Shown here piece by piece: positions 20,300 through 29,621 of a DNA stretch of 64,000 bases. Positions within the stretch are counted from its first letter, which is position 1, and each line of letters begins with the position of its first letter. The DNA is from Pachyseris speciosa (taxonomy: Eukaryota; Cnidaria; Anthozoa; Scleractinia; Pachyseridae): positions 318,501 through 382,500 of the forward strand of contig JAEMWC010000625.1 of NCBI GenBank assembly GCA_016490735.1, read 5' to 3'. The notes under the pieces were generated by a model. The model did no database searches and had not been told where the DNA came from. It saw nothing but the letters and a program-made list of their open reading frames with translations. The position numbers were made by a program, and so were the translations under genes.

Positions 20300-20576
20300 A
20301 TTTGGGTGAGTTTCCACATCGCATCTCCCCCTTTTGGTCTCCCCATTTGCTCCCTCAACAACTGTCGGATTTTTTTTGCACTTCTTTGCACATTTTTTTG
20401 GGTGATTCATCTGTCACACGTGACAGCGGCAAAACCACTTCTTGTTTCGCTGGCTTCGCAACTTTCGGGCCGATATCCAAGAGCTCATCGCGAATCACGC
20501 CCGACCCTTTGTGCATGTACCGATACCATCCCACACTGGGGTCGAAAATTTTTGTCCACTCACTGGGGTTGTTCAT
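20300..20576 (-). pseudogene. Small Polinton ORF
   Basis: Begins MNNPSEWTKIFDPSVGWYRY at 20,576 and stays open for 73 codons to SDSC-stop. Protein-like sequence continues for about 25 more codons in another frame past a run of eight A, so a homopolymer slip probably truncated it. A TATATAA box lies about 20 bp before the ATG. Not recognised; lies between the capsid and penton-like genes. Confidence 0.4.
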
Positions 20577-20706
20577 TTGAGATGGGGTTATATACCCTTG
20601 AAAAGAATTTCACTGCACTTCTTTATTCGACTCAACCTCTCGAATCACAATAGCCAAAGTTGTTTCTCCCATCCGTGACACGTACTCAGATCGGGTTGAT
20701 CAAATT

Positions 20707-21002
20707 TCAAATTTCCGCGGCAGAAGGTTCGACATACCCCGTGTGCGCCTGCAAATACGAGGTGAGGTTGGTGTACCCATACATCCCATCGGGGAACGTC
20801 AAAATTTTCAACTCTTGGCCCTTTTTTCTCCATTTCAGTTGGTTGTTGTTGTATTTTGCCGCCACATTGTGCGACGAATAGGTCATTGTAATCAACTCAT
20901 CGAGGGCGGCTTCGTAGTTCCGCGTTGGTCGAGTTCGATCGGGGGATTAAAGAAGATTAGAAAATCGCAAGACTGGAGTCAAGAAGCAGGTGAAAAGTCA
21001 TC
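20707..21002 (-). pseudogene. Polinton minor capsid (penton-like) protein, N-terminal fragment
   Basis: ATG at 21,002 abuts a TATATAAG box and overlaps the upstream stop (ATGA). After an early frameshift the sequence reads NYEAALDELITMTYSSHNVA and LTFPDGMYGYTNLTSYLQAH. The motif of a fibrous N-terminal arm followed by PDGMY-Y-L is familiar from single-jelly-roll minor capsid proteins of Polintons. It stops after about 95 codons, while the family is usually several hundred residues, so the rest has been deleted. Confidence 0.45.
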
Positions 21003-21232
21003 TTATATAGTCCCGAATTATTTTCCGACCTTGAGCTTGTGTCAACAAGTCAAGTTTGACGAGTTTGGAAACCAACTGCACAATTTCTTTTCGCATCTTG
21101 GATGAGTTGTTTCCCGCTCTCAAAGAGCCAAGCTTCACATACAAATCGTTGATCATTTCTTCTACTTCCGCTTAAACCAAACGGGCTGGCAACAAAAAGT
21201 TTCCATGGATTACTCATCATTTGCGCCATGAA
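20998..21232 (-). pseudogene. Small basic Polinton ORF next to a LINE insertion
   Basis: A start region MSNPWKLFVASPFGL near 21,215 changes frame into EMINDLYVKLGSLRAGNNSS and RGKIIRDYIR-like sequence ending in a TGA shared with the penton start. Helical and basic; not recognised. It lies directly beside the 5' boundary of the truncated L2/CR1-like LINE. Confidence 0.35.
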
Positions 21233-21234
21233 AT

Positions 21235-23290
21235 GCATAGAAGAGATTACTTAAAAAAGAAGCAGTTTTGTGCGGCTCCCCTTTGGCTTGGGATCAATAT
21301 AAACGTGCCCGGAACCACACAAACAACGAAAGTAAGAATGCTAAGCGTAAATATTTCACTGACAATCTCGAGTCTAGCAAATCAAATCCTAAAAAAACCT
21401 GGCAATTAAGTAATGAATTGTCCTCGCGACATCCAAACAAAGTGAGGAATATTGCGGAAATTAAGGTTAGGGAGCAAACTATAACTGAACCTTCTGAGAT
21501 AGCCGAAGAACTAAATCTGTATTTCTCAAGCGTTAGTGAGAAACTAGCCTCAGAAACACCGTCATCTAATGTCGAGCCTGAGTCCTACCTTGAAGCAACT
21601 GAAACAACTTTTTCTCTGAAAGATCCATCGGTGAACGTAGTTCCCAAATTGTTGACTAAACTAAACGAAAGGAAAGCTGCGGGCCTAGATAACATTCCAA
21701 CTAGACTTCTTAAAATGGCTGGCAACATAATCGCACCGTCGCTCACTCAAATATTTATAAAGTCGATTAACACTGGTATTTTTCCAACTGAGTGGAAACT
21801 CGCTAGAGTAACTCCTATTTTCAAAAAGGGCAAAGGGGACGACCCGAACAACTATCGACCAATATCCATTATTCCGACCTTTGCCATAATTTTTTCGCCA
21901 AAATTTTCGAAAAAATTATATACGACCAGCTTTGTGACTATCTTAATGATAACAACTTACTAACTCACTGCCAATCTGGATTCCGATCATTACACAGTAC
22001 ACTCACTGCATTGATTGAAGCCACAAATAGTTGGTTGGATAACGGCCTTGTAAATGGTGTAATTTTCATCGATCTGAAAAAAGCCTTCGACACCATCGAC
22101 CAAAGCCTCGGAAGTATGGTGTTGACACGAGTAGTCTCAAATGGTTTGAATCTTATCTCTCTGACCGAAGCCAAAAATGCAGCACAAATGGCCATTTAGC
22201 AAATACTGCCCCAGTCTCTTGTGGCGTCCCACAAGGTAGCAATCTTGGTCCACTCCTATTCCTAGTCTATATTAATTATCTTCCCAATTGCCTCACTTTA
22301 GCCTCTCCTAGAATTTTCGCTGATGATACTAATATGACCTTCGCTTCCAGTACGATGACTGATCTTGAGAATGCTGTAAACTTAGAACTAAGAAATCTTC
22401 AGCGCTGGCTTATAACCAATAGGTTAAGCCTTAATATCGCTAAAACTGAATTCATGGTAATTGGGTCAAATCAACGAATACATGCTCTATCGAATAATCA
22501 GATCGATATTGAGATCGACGGGAAATCGATCAAAAAAGTGGAAGAAGCTAAATCGCTGGGCTTGTTTATTGACGAACACCTTTCATGGACAAAACATATA
22601 GAAGAAATTAGTAAGAAGATATCCTCAGCCATAGGCGCTCTTAACTAATAAGACCATTGATTTCCGAAAGTAGCGCTCTTCAAATCTACCAAGCGTTGAT
22701 TTTGCCACACTTTGACTATTGCTGCCCTGTTTGGGATGAACTCAGCGTTACCTTTAGTGAAAAACTCCAGAAACTCCAAAATAGGGCTGCCAGGGTCATT
22801 ACCCGGTCCAGTTATGACACTAGTGCCAGTATTCTCCTAAATAGGCTCAACTGGGACAATCTTACCACACGAATTGATTTGATTTGATTTGATTTTGATT
22901 TGAAGGAAAAAGCTTAAGGCGATGTTAATGTTTAAAATAGTTAAAGGGCTTTCCCCAGCGTACCTGCAATATTTATTTAGCATCCGTAGTACACCGTATA
23001 ACTTAAGAGATACTGAGATTAAACTAAACCTGCCCAAGCCACGCACGAACTATTGTAAGCGTGCCTTGGGCTACAGCGGGCGCTACTATGGAATAGCCTA
23101 CCCGTAAATTTAAGAAAATCAGACTCTCTTGGATATTTTAAAAGGGAACTTGACAAATTTTACAGCGATTGTCAGTCGGGCTCCCACACGGCAATCTTGT
23201 AAAACAGTGTTGTTTTAATTAATTTTATTAATGTACTACAAACTGAAGATTTTACCGTGTATAAATAAATAAAGTATGTATGTATGTATG
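21235..23290 (+). mobile_element. 5'-truncated L2/CR1-like LINE, coding region broken
   Basis: Reverse transcriptase blocks occur in order but in shifting frames: GLDNIPTRLLKMAG, VTPIFKKGKGDDPNNYRPIS (about 21,810), FIDLKKAFDTIDQ (22,065), FADDTNMTF (22,320, catalytic Asp pair), then the thumb and C-terminal part to about 23,105. The endonuclease is missing. The 3' end is AATAAATAAAG followed by (TATG)n at 23,274-23,293, the microsatellite-type tail of the CR1/L2 group. At least four frame breaks. It is nested in the Polinton between the small gene at 21.0-21.2 kb and the one at 23.3-23.8 kb. Confidence 0.8.
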
Positions 23291-23315
23291 TATATTGTGT
23301 ATTTTCCACTTTTTA

Positions 23316-23780
23316 CTATTTCTTGCCCACTGTTTTCCATTTTCGTAACCATGCTGCTGAGCGATCGCAAATCGTCAGACTCGTTGTATGTTTCGAGAAA
23401 CTCCGTTGGCGCTGGTTTCCCCCAACTTTGTCGCGGAGCCTCTTCCTCCATTGGTGGAGGGGTGGGGGAAGTTCGTGGACGTCATCGACGACAGGCGAGG
23501 GAGGAGGTGTGCGGGCTTCTGGCCGAAACCCCTCCTGCCAGTCGAAAGGGTTGATTTTGTCAAACTCCTCCATAGCGTAGTTTGGTCCCTTTTCGGGTGG
23601 TTGTTCAGCCTGGGTTGGGGTTTCCAACCGTTTTGTGATCGGTTTGAAAACCCGCTCCGCTTCGATTTCCCCCAACGCCTTTGGAAGTTTGTCCCGTTTG
23701 AAAGTTTGCCTGATCTCAGCTTCTTGTTTTTCCAGCGCAGCTTCAGCCGCGGCCCGCTCTCGCCTTTTCTTCGGAGACAT
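23316..23780 (-). CDS. Polinton charged scaffold-like protein
   Basis: A 154-codon open frame. N-terminus MSPKKRRERAAAEAALEKQE is a basic/acidic helix; FKRDKLPKALGEIEAERVFK follows; then a proline-rich segment (RTPPPSPVVDD). The C-terminal 50 residues look less conserved, so the frame may have shifted after about residue 105. It diverges from the ATPase gene across a 58-bp spacer with ATTATATATG. Similar charged proteins accompany capsid genes in cnidarian Polintons; role unknown. Confidence 0.5.
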   Translation of the reverse strand: MSPKKRRERAAAEAALEKQEAEIRQTFKRDKLPKALGEIEAERVFKPITKRLETPTQAEQPPEKGPNYAMEEFDKINPFDWQEGFRPEARTPPPSPVVDDVHELPPPLHQWRKRLRDKVGGNQRQRSFSKHTTSLTICDRSAAWLRKWKTVGKK

Positions 23781-23838
23781 TATATATGCAGAATGAAAAA
23801 TTCCAAACTATGAACCCAGCTCGGCGGGGAAAAATTGG

Positions 23839-24417
23839 ATGCAGTGCCACCCGTCCATGCCCGAGGATATTTTTCGGATGTTAATTTGTGGACCAAGCGG
23901 TTCCGGCAAGACAAACATTTTGCTCCACATGATTTTAAAGCTGTTGGATTACGACAAGGTTCTGCTTTTCTCGAAGAACCTTCACCAAAACAAGTACCAG
24001 GCCCTTTTGGACCACTTTGCTGAAAAAATCAACCCCAAGGTGGGTTACGAAGTTATTGAGGCGTTTGGAGGGGACGACATCATTCCTCTCGAGGAGCTTC
24101 CCCTCCCCGAGGATGGGCCCGACAACCAGAAGATTGTTGTCTTTGGTGATTCGGTTTGCGAAAAAAACCAAGACAACATTGTGGAATACTTCGTTGGTGG
24201 TCGACACCACAACTGCGCTGTGATTTATCTTTCGCAGGACTTTTTCAAAACCCCCAAAATTATCCGTGACAACTGCAGCCATTTCTGTATTTTAGCTTTC
24301 CCTGAAAGAGAGAACAGACGGATCGCTGCCGATCTGGGGGTGAATCCCGACCTGCTGAAACGCGCAACCGACAAAAATTGTAATTTTTTTATTACGACAA
24401 GCCGAAGAAAGAGATGA
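23839..24417 (+). CDS. Polinton genome-packaging ATPase (FtsK/HerA, A32-like)
   Basis: A 192-residue intact frame. Walker A is GPSGSGKTN at about 18-26. The Walker B strand is KIVVFGDSV at about 98-106. A VIYLSQDFF motif near 147-155 fits the sensor/arginine region of this family. Such ATPases drive DNA into capsids in viruses with jelly-roll capsids. Odd point: the Walker B position that normally carries Asp just before the acidic partner is Gly here (FGD where FDD is usual), which would impair hydrolysis. Length is near the family's usual 200-250 residues. Start at ATG 23,839; later in-frame ATGs are possible. Confidence 0.75.
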   Translation: MQCHPSMPEDIFRMLICGPSGSGKTNILLHMILKLLDYDKVLLFSKNLHQNKYQALLDHFAEKINPKVGYEVIEAFGGDDIIPLEELPLPEDGPDNQKIVVFGDSVCEKNQDNIVEYFVGGRHHNCAVIYLSQDFFKTPKIIRDNCSHFCILAFPERENRRIAADLGVNPDLLKRATDKNCNFFITTSRRKR

Positions 24418-24450
24418 ATAAACATTTCGATTAGAGTATGTAAAAAAGAC

Positions 24451-25248
24451 ATGGGGTGGTTAAACGAACTTCCGGGAAGCTTTTTCCGAAGCGCGGGAGA
24501 AGGAGCCCCCGGTCCTCCTGGTCCTCCTGGTCCGCGCGGTTTACATGGATAGAAGGGGGATCGTGGTCCTGCGGGGCCAACAGGACCAAATCAAAATATC
24601 CATCAAATACTTGATAGATGATGTCGATGAATCTTCGCATGAAAACAACATAACTGTGCACAGTATTTCGAATTTTTCAGCCTCTCCCCACCAAATAAAC
24701 CAATCGGTGTACAATTTTACTCATTGATAACAAAGATGGAACTGAACAATATCGCTTCAGAATTAGTTTCAACCTTTTCAGGCTCCCAATCGGTTTTTAT
24801 ACCTTTGTTGTGGAGTTTTTCCCTCCGGAAATGAGAAATGTCAGCGTTTATGCGACTGCCGACACGGTGTCATTTGGTGCACAAACCTCGAAAACATTCC
24901 AACCAACAGCTTCCATCGCGGCTATGTCAAAATGGTGCTGCACTTCGAAAAACGACAGGCCGGCCAACGAGAATATCTGTATCTGGATCTGCATGGGAAA
25001 ACCGCAAATCACAGGACATATGGTTGTCTACGGTTTGAATGGAACGATATAGAAAGTGCCTTTCACCGTTTTCGACCAAATTTTCTTTGCACAAGATGGG
25101 CGAATGGTAATGCAAACTGATTTAGATATCAAATGAAGAATGATCCTCGCAGTTATGAACGCAATTTATGCAATTGCGAAAAGAAGCCCGAAAAAATTCA
25201 GGACTTCAACGGGGTTCGAACCCGTGACCTCGCGATTACCGGTGCGAT

Positions 25249-25289
<41 letters not shown>

Positions 25290-25503
25290 AGGTCAATTGT
25301 GGGTTCATATGATCCGTGAAAGAAATGAGTATGAATGATATATGAAATGAATCATATATGATTTTCGCAATTGCATAAATTGCGTTCATAACTGCGAGGA
25401 TCATTCTTCATTTGATTTCATTTCCGCAGTTCATATATGATTCATTTCATATATCATTCATACTCATTTCTTTCACGGGATCATATGAACCCACAATTGA
25501 CCT

Positions 25504-25544
<41 letters not shown>

Positions 25545-26646
25545 ATCGCACCGGTAATCGCGAGGTCACGGGTTCGAACCCCGTTGAAGTCCTGAATTTT
25601 TTTCAGGCTTCTTTTCGCAATTGCATAAATTGCGTTCATAACTGCGAGGATCATTCTTCATTTGATTTCATTTCCGCAGTTCATATATGATTCATTTCAT
25701 ATATCATTCATACTGATTTAGATATATTAACACACAGGGTGGTGAACAAAGGGCAGGGTGGGTTTCACATAGAGGATGGGGGCATAACGACCTTGGATGA
25801 ACATTTGAATATGAACGGTTTTCTCCTTTTTCGAGCAAAGGTGGGTACTGGTTTGGATTTGAACAATACCGCTGTCACAAATGGAAATGTCGTTTTGTTT
25901 CAAAGCTCCCCCACGCGGTTGACTATGGGAGTCACTCTCGATATCGGGGGGGGGGGGGGAATTTGGCGACTAATTGGAAATTGAGTAATTCTTTTGACCT
26001 GAACGGACAATACATCACCAACGGAAGTAATGTTTTGTTTGGGGGAAACGATCAACAAATGGTTTTACACACCGACTTGAATGAAAACGGGTACAGTGTG
26101 GTTGGAAAGAATGGGGGCGGCTTTGAAGTAGATGATGATGGTAGAACAAAATTGCATGGTGATTTGGATTTGAACGGGCATAAAATTCATGAAGTCATTG
26201 ATTTTAACGGCGGGCGCCCCAGATTGGTGAACGATTTTTATTTGGGTGGCAGAAAAATAATGAGTGGCAGCACACCGCTGTTGGAATATCGTCAAAACAC
26301 AAGATTCCTCCGGCCGTTTAATCTTCCCGAAACAATGACAATTGTGTTGGAAAGTGATTTCGTTACGAGTGAAGGCACTGGTGGAGCAAATAACCAGAAC
26401 CCGTGGACATTTGTTAGAATTTCAAGACTTTGGCAACCTTACACCGCATTTCAAAGAATATTGAGTGTGAACTCGACTTCTTATAGCGGAGAATTGCCTC
26501 ATAACATAAATTTGAAGATTACTTGCCACATAGGTGATTTTGTTTCCCCCAAAGACAGATGGTTCACGTTTCCGAAAAGAAATGTGTCAAAAAAAATAGA
26601 TGTTAATATGATAATTGAAGATGACTGCAGATATATTGCTTCTTAG
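24451..26646 (+). pseudogene. Polinton collagen-like fibre/tail-fibre gene, broken
   Basis: Opens MGWLNELPGSFFRSAGEG and runs straight into Gly-X-Y triplets (GAPGPPGPPGPRGLHG). A TAG at 24,550 replaces one position, after which KGDRGPAGPTGP continues the collagen pattern. Downstream protein-like segments shift frame. The C-terminal 227 codons (25,963-26,646) are open and carry tail-fibre-like repeats: FDLNGQYITNGSNVLF, LDLNGHKI, FYLGGRKIMSG. A 582-bp repeat pair splits the gene at 25,130. A collagen stalk plus beta repeats suggests a trimeric attachment fibre on a virion. That role is inferred. Confidence 0.6.
25130..25711. mobile_element. Inverted pair of tRNA-derived repeats (copies 2 and 3)
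   Basis: A 582-bp insertion with a perfect 14-bp target duplication, ACTGATTTAGATAT, at 25,116-25,129 and 25,712-25,725. The left half is in minus orientation (tRNA-like part 25,202-25,274). The right half is in plus orientation (tRNA-like part 25,519-25,591) and carries the AACTGCGAGG block on both sides of the tRNA. The two tRNA-like parts agree at every position I compared, and both keep the mismatched anticodon stem. The A and B boxes of the tRNA promoter (TAGCTCAGTTGG, GGTTCGAACCC) are intact. The long duplication points to LINE-assisted retroposition. Confidence 0.8.
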
Positions 26647-26834
26647 TTACAAAACCTGAACAGAAACATCAGGGTAAAACTGCAAGTAACTTTCCGCTCA
26701 TAAATAAATCCTGTTCAAAAAACCCCAACACCACTGTCGTCTGAAATTGTTTCTGACAGAAAGCCGCTCCCTCCCCCTCTCAACATTTTTTACTTCAACC
26801 ACATCGACCCAACCCTTCGAAGGACACCGTCGAT

Positions 26835-27236
26835 ATGTTGAAGAGGCTTTATACCTTTTGCCACAAGAAACATTGGGCCTACGACAAACTTTTCCGAACG
26901 TTTCAGCGTAGAAACTTACTTTGCAACGTGGTTGCGGGAAAAGCTGTTGTGACAGGAGCTGTCTCCGGAGGGTTACTCTCCAACCTGCTGTCATTGCCAG
27001 CCTGACAGTGTTTGGTGCTGTTGTCAAAGTTGTCGCGAAGGTGAAGAAGTACGACAGAAAGGCCGAACAAAAAAATACTGGATGCCATCCGGTTCCATCT
27101 CCGGGGAGAACCTTTCGATGTAAAGGAGTTTCTCGACAAGCTGAAAATGATCGACGACTTCGTTTCCGACCACTGCATGGAAATCCCAGAGAAACTACAG
27201 ATAAAGTGCGCCAAACGCTTCGTCGCGGAGCGCTAG
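26835..27236 (+). pseudogene. Small Polinton membrane-type protein, frameshifted
   Basis: From ATG 26,835 the frame reads MLKRLYTFCHKKHWAYDKLF and an apolar stretch (VVAGKAVVTGAVSGGLLS), then stops. The next frames give a second apolar stretch (VIASLTVFGAVVKVVAKVKK) and a charged C-terminus (FLDKLKMIDDFVSDHCMEIP) to a TAG at 27,234. Two frame changes. Two hydrophobic helices suggest a membrane or membrane-active protein. Convergent with the zinc-ribbon gene. Confidence 0.45.
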
Positions 27237-27243
27237 ACGCTAT

Positions 27244-27816
27244 TCAAGCCCCACCACCATCCGTCGAAATTTTCTTTCGACGGCGACGTGTTGCTGGGTG
27301 AATTTTTTCGACGGTTGGAAAGAGGTTCGCGAGAATTTCTTTCCTGCGCGGCCAAACACTTTCTGGAACCGCTTGAAAGTAATCGAACAGAAAGCAAACG
27401 TAGTTTACCGATCTGGGGGAAACATACCCTCTGAAATTGTGGATGAGGTTTCCCAAAAACTTCCACCGCGAAAGGTCGTCCAGTTCTCGCCTGGTGTTGA
27501 CGGCGTCGAATATTTCGTGTTTCTTGAGAACTTTGCGTAGATTGGTGTATGAAACGGGGTTGGTTGACCACCCCACGTCCTCCCTGGTTTTGTTTGGGGT
27601 GGCGAGCTCCTCAACTTTCCCACAGTGGTAACACACAAGCTCGAAAGCAACAAAATCATTTTTCATTCTTTCGCCACAACATTTTTTTATGTCCGCAATT
27701 GTTACCTCCACCTCCTCTTCGGATGGAATGTCGAGCCCCTCAGGTTTTCCACAGCGCCGACACATCAACCCGAAACCAACATAATCCTCAATCATTCCTT
27801 CGCCACAACACGTCAT
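27244..27816 (-). CDS. Polinton protein with two zinc-ribbon-like repeats
   Basis: A 190-codon frame from ATG 27,816 (context GGTAAGATGAC). It has two copies of a CC-x(17-18)-C-x2-C ribbon: MTCCGEGMIEDYVGFGLMCR with RCGK, then KKCCGERMKNDFVAFELVCY with HCGK, joined by an acidic linker with ADIKK. The C-terminal part is helical (LRKVLKKHEIFDAV). Nucleic-acid binding is plausible, for example a transcription factor, but no family is certain. It starts 16 bp from the integrase start and is read divergently. Confidence 0.55.
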   Translation of the reverse strand: MTCCGEGMIEDYVGFGLMCRRCGKPEGLDIPSEEEVEVTIADIKKCCGERMKNDFVAFELVCYHCGKVEELATPNKTREDVGWSTNPVSYTNLRKVLKKHEIFDAVNTRRELDDLSRWKFLGNLIHNFRGYVSPRSVNYVCFLFDYFQAVPESVWPRRKEILANLFPTVEKIHPATRRRRKKISTDGGGA

Positions 27817-27832
27817 CTTACCCACTGTTTAT

Positions 27833-28875
27833 ATGTTCAATATGGAAAAACACCTTTCAAAAATTTATTACAGCCCGCAAGGTTATTGGAAGGGGTTTGC
27901 CGCGGTGAAAAATCTAGCCCAAGCCGCAAAGGTTAGGAACCTGTGGCCAAACAATGGTTGCAAAGGCAGGCGCTTTGGCAGATCTTTCTTCCCGCGCCGC
28001 GGCCAATTCCTCGATCGAAGTTTGACGTGCTAACACCCAACGCGGTGCACCAAGCCGATCTGCTCTTCATGCCGCACGACAGAATGGGAAGAAAAACTTT
28101 CACATACGCGCTGACTTTGGTTGACGCAGCCAGCTGCTTCAAGGCAGCTGAGCCTCTGACCTCGAAAAATTGTGACGAGGTGACTCGGGCCTTTGAAAGG
28201 ATTTACAAGCGCGGGCATCTCAAGTGGCCAAAGCTGCTGCCAGTGGACCCTGGACGAGAGTTCATGGGTGCTGTTTCAAAAATCATGGGGGCGCGTGGAA
28301 CGAACATCCGCCGTGGACATGTGGAAGTGCATCGCGACCAGGCGATTGTGGAACGCTTCAACCGCATTCTTGCTGCGCGTCTGTTCGGACACCAGTATGC
28401 TGTCGAAATGCGGCTTACGGGTTTGAAACCCACAGATGCGATCCGAGAACAATCCGTTTTTGCACAGCCTGCAACTCCGTATTTCAGGCCTTTTGGCGCG
28501 GCCGAAAAAAAGCTTCCCCTTGGCGTGGAAGTACGCTATCTGTTTCAACCTGGTGAGTTGGAAGGTGGTACGAGAAGGGCCACAGATCCAATCTGGTCTC
28601 TGCAAACTTTCACGGTGGGCAAGGTCATGGTGAAACCCAGCCAACCTGTCATGTATTGGCTTTCCGATGGACCGAAACGAAGCTTCGTGCGCGAAGAGTT
28701 GATGGTTGTCCCCCCGAATACCGAATTACTCCAACCAACCCAAACTAGTTGGAAAGGTGAAACTCAATGGGTTCTGTGTGAATACCATCCGGCAGCACCC
28801 ACCGCTTGTCGTAATAGGCGCTCAGACCCAACTTGTGCTGCTCATACGTCAACATCCGCCCATTCTTCATTCTGA
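27833..28875 (+). pseudogene. Polinton integrase (retroviral-type, DDE), one frameshift
   Basis: The N-terminus (MEKHLSKIYYSPQGYWKGFA from 27,842) is in one frame. The catalytic core is in the next, open from 27,943. Within that 310-codon frame, D39 (HQADLLF), D102 (LLPVDPGREF) and E137 (AIVERFN) form the DD35E triad of retroviral-type integrases; a C-terminal segment ends near REELMVVPPN. The enzyme joins element ends to target DNA and makes short target duplications, matching the GCGCG seen here. The indel near 27,935 separates the domains. The last 40 codons overlap the end of polB on the other strand and are probably read-through. Confidence 0.75.
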
Positions 28876-29372
28876 ACCCTCTGTTCTCTGCTTTGTCATT
28901 TGCCTCGTGCAACGTAGCTTTAAACCTTGCCCATGTCAGTCGGTTCTGCGCTTTGGTCATTCCTTTCGTGCTCAGTTTGTCTGCCGTGGTGTCTGTGGCG
29001 AAACGGGGACCTGGTACGTAGGGAGGGACCCGATTCAATTTTGCCGCCAAACGTTTCTCCTCTTCCCAAACGAACCTGGCTTTTCTCTCAGACAGCTGGA
29101 CCATACGCTTGCCCGCACATTCGCGCCGAAACCGCTCTTTACACCAAGGCACTGGAGTTTTGCTGAAATCTGGCTTTACCTTGTCTTGCTCTTCCATCAA
29201 CTTGGCCAGCTCTTTCTCTGTGAAGTCGTGTTTCTGCCCGGCAACGGAGACGAAATAGCACTTGGACGAAAGGGCAGTCACTTTTTCCCTCTCACACTCC
29301 AACTGAATAGCCCCGGCGTTCGTTTTGTTTCACTGCTTTGCGACAGCCAAAGGTGGTTCTCTCTTTCAAACC
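28745..29372 (-). pseudogene. polB C-terminal part, severed by the gypsy element
   Basis: Minus-strand continuation of the polymerase after the gypsy insertion. It resumes with ERENHLWLSQSSETKRTPG, changes frame once, and then gives a 185-codon stretch containing VPWCKERFRRECAGKRMVQL and RWVLPDGIHTEPIEFHLSN before TAG at 28,745. This is the thumb and C-terminal tail typical of Polinton polymerases. It converges with the integrase gene and overlaps it by about 130 bp. Confidence 0.65.
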
Positions 29373-29556
29373 TGTAGTGTACACTGTATTAGACCGGAAG
29401 TTTACCGGAAACCATTTCTGGGTTTCCCAAGATGCGTAGTGGGGTTGGTTGTAATGTGAATGTGTGTGTTCGGGGAAGCCATATTGTGTTAGCGTTAGAC
29501 GTTGTGTTCATCCTGTAACATCGAGGCAGCTAGCCATTAAAGGACGAGATTTCACA
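29373..29556 (+). repeat. Gypsy 5' LTR
   Basis: 184 bp, from TGTAGTGTACACTG to GAGATTTCACA. By direct reading I find no difference from the 3' LTR. No clear TATA box; the length is short for the family. Confidence 0.9.
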
Positions 29557-29621
29557 TCTGGCGACGAGGATGGGATGGTAGAGGACACCTTCGTTGTAGT
29601 TTCAAGTGGGCTTCGTATTTT

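Noticed and set aside
27244..27816. Assignment of the zinc-ribbon gene to poxvirus VLTF3-like transcription factors
   Set aside because: The CC...CxxC pattern is suggestive, but the downstream conserved helices of that family could not be recognised; left unnamed.
28706..29377. 223-codon plus-strand ORF
   Set aside because: Antisense to the polB C-terminal part, which has recognisable family sequence; a shadow frame.
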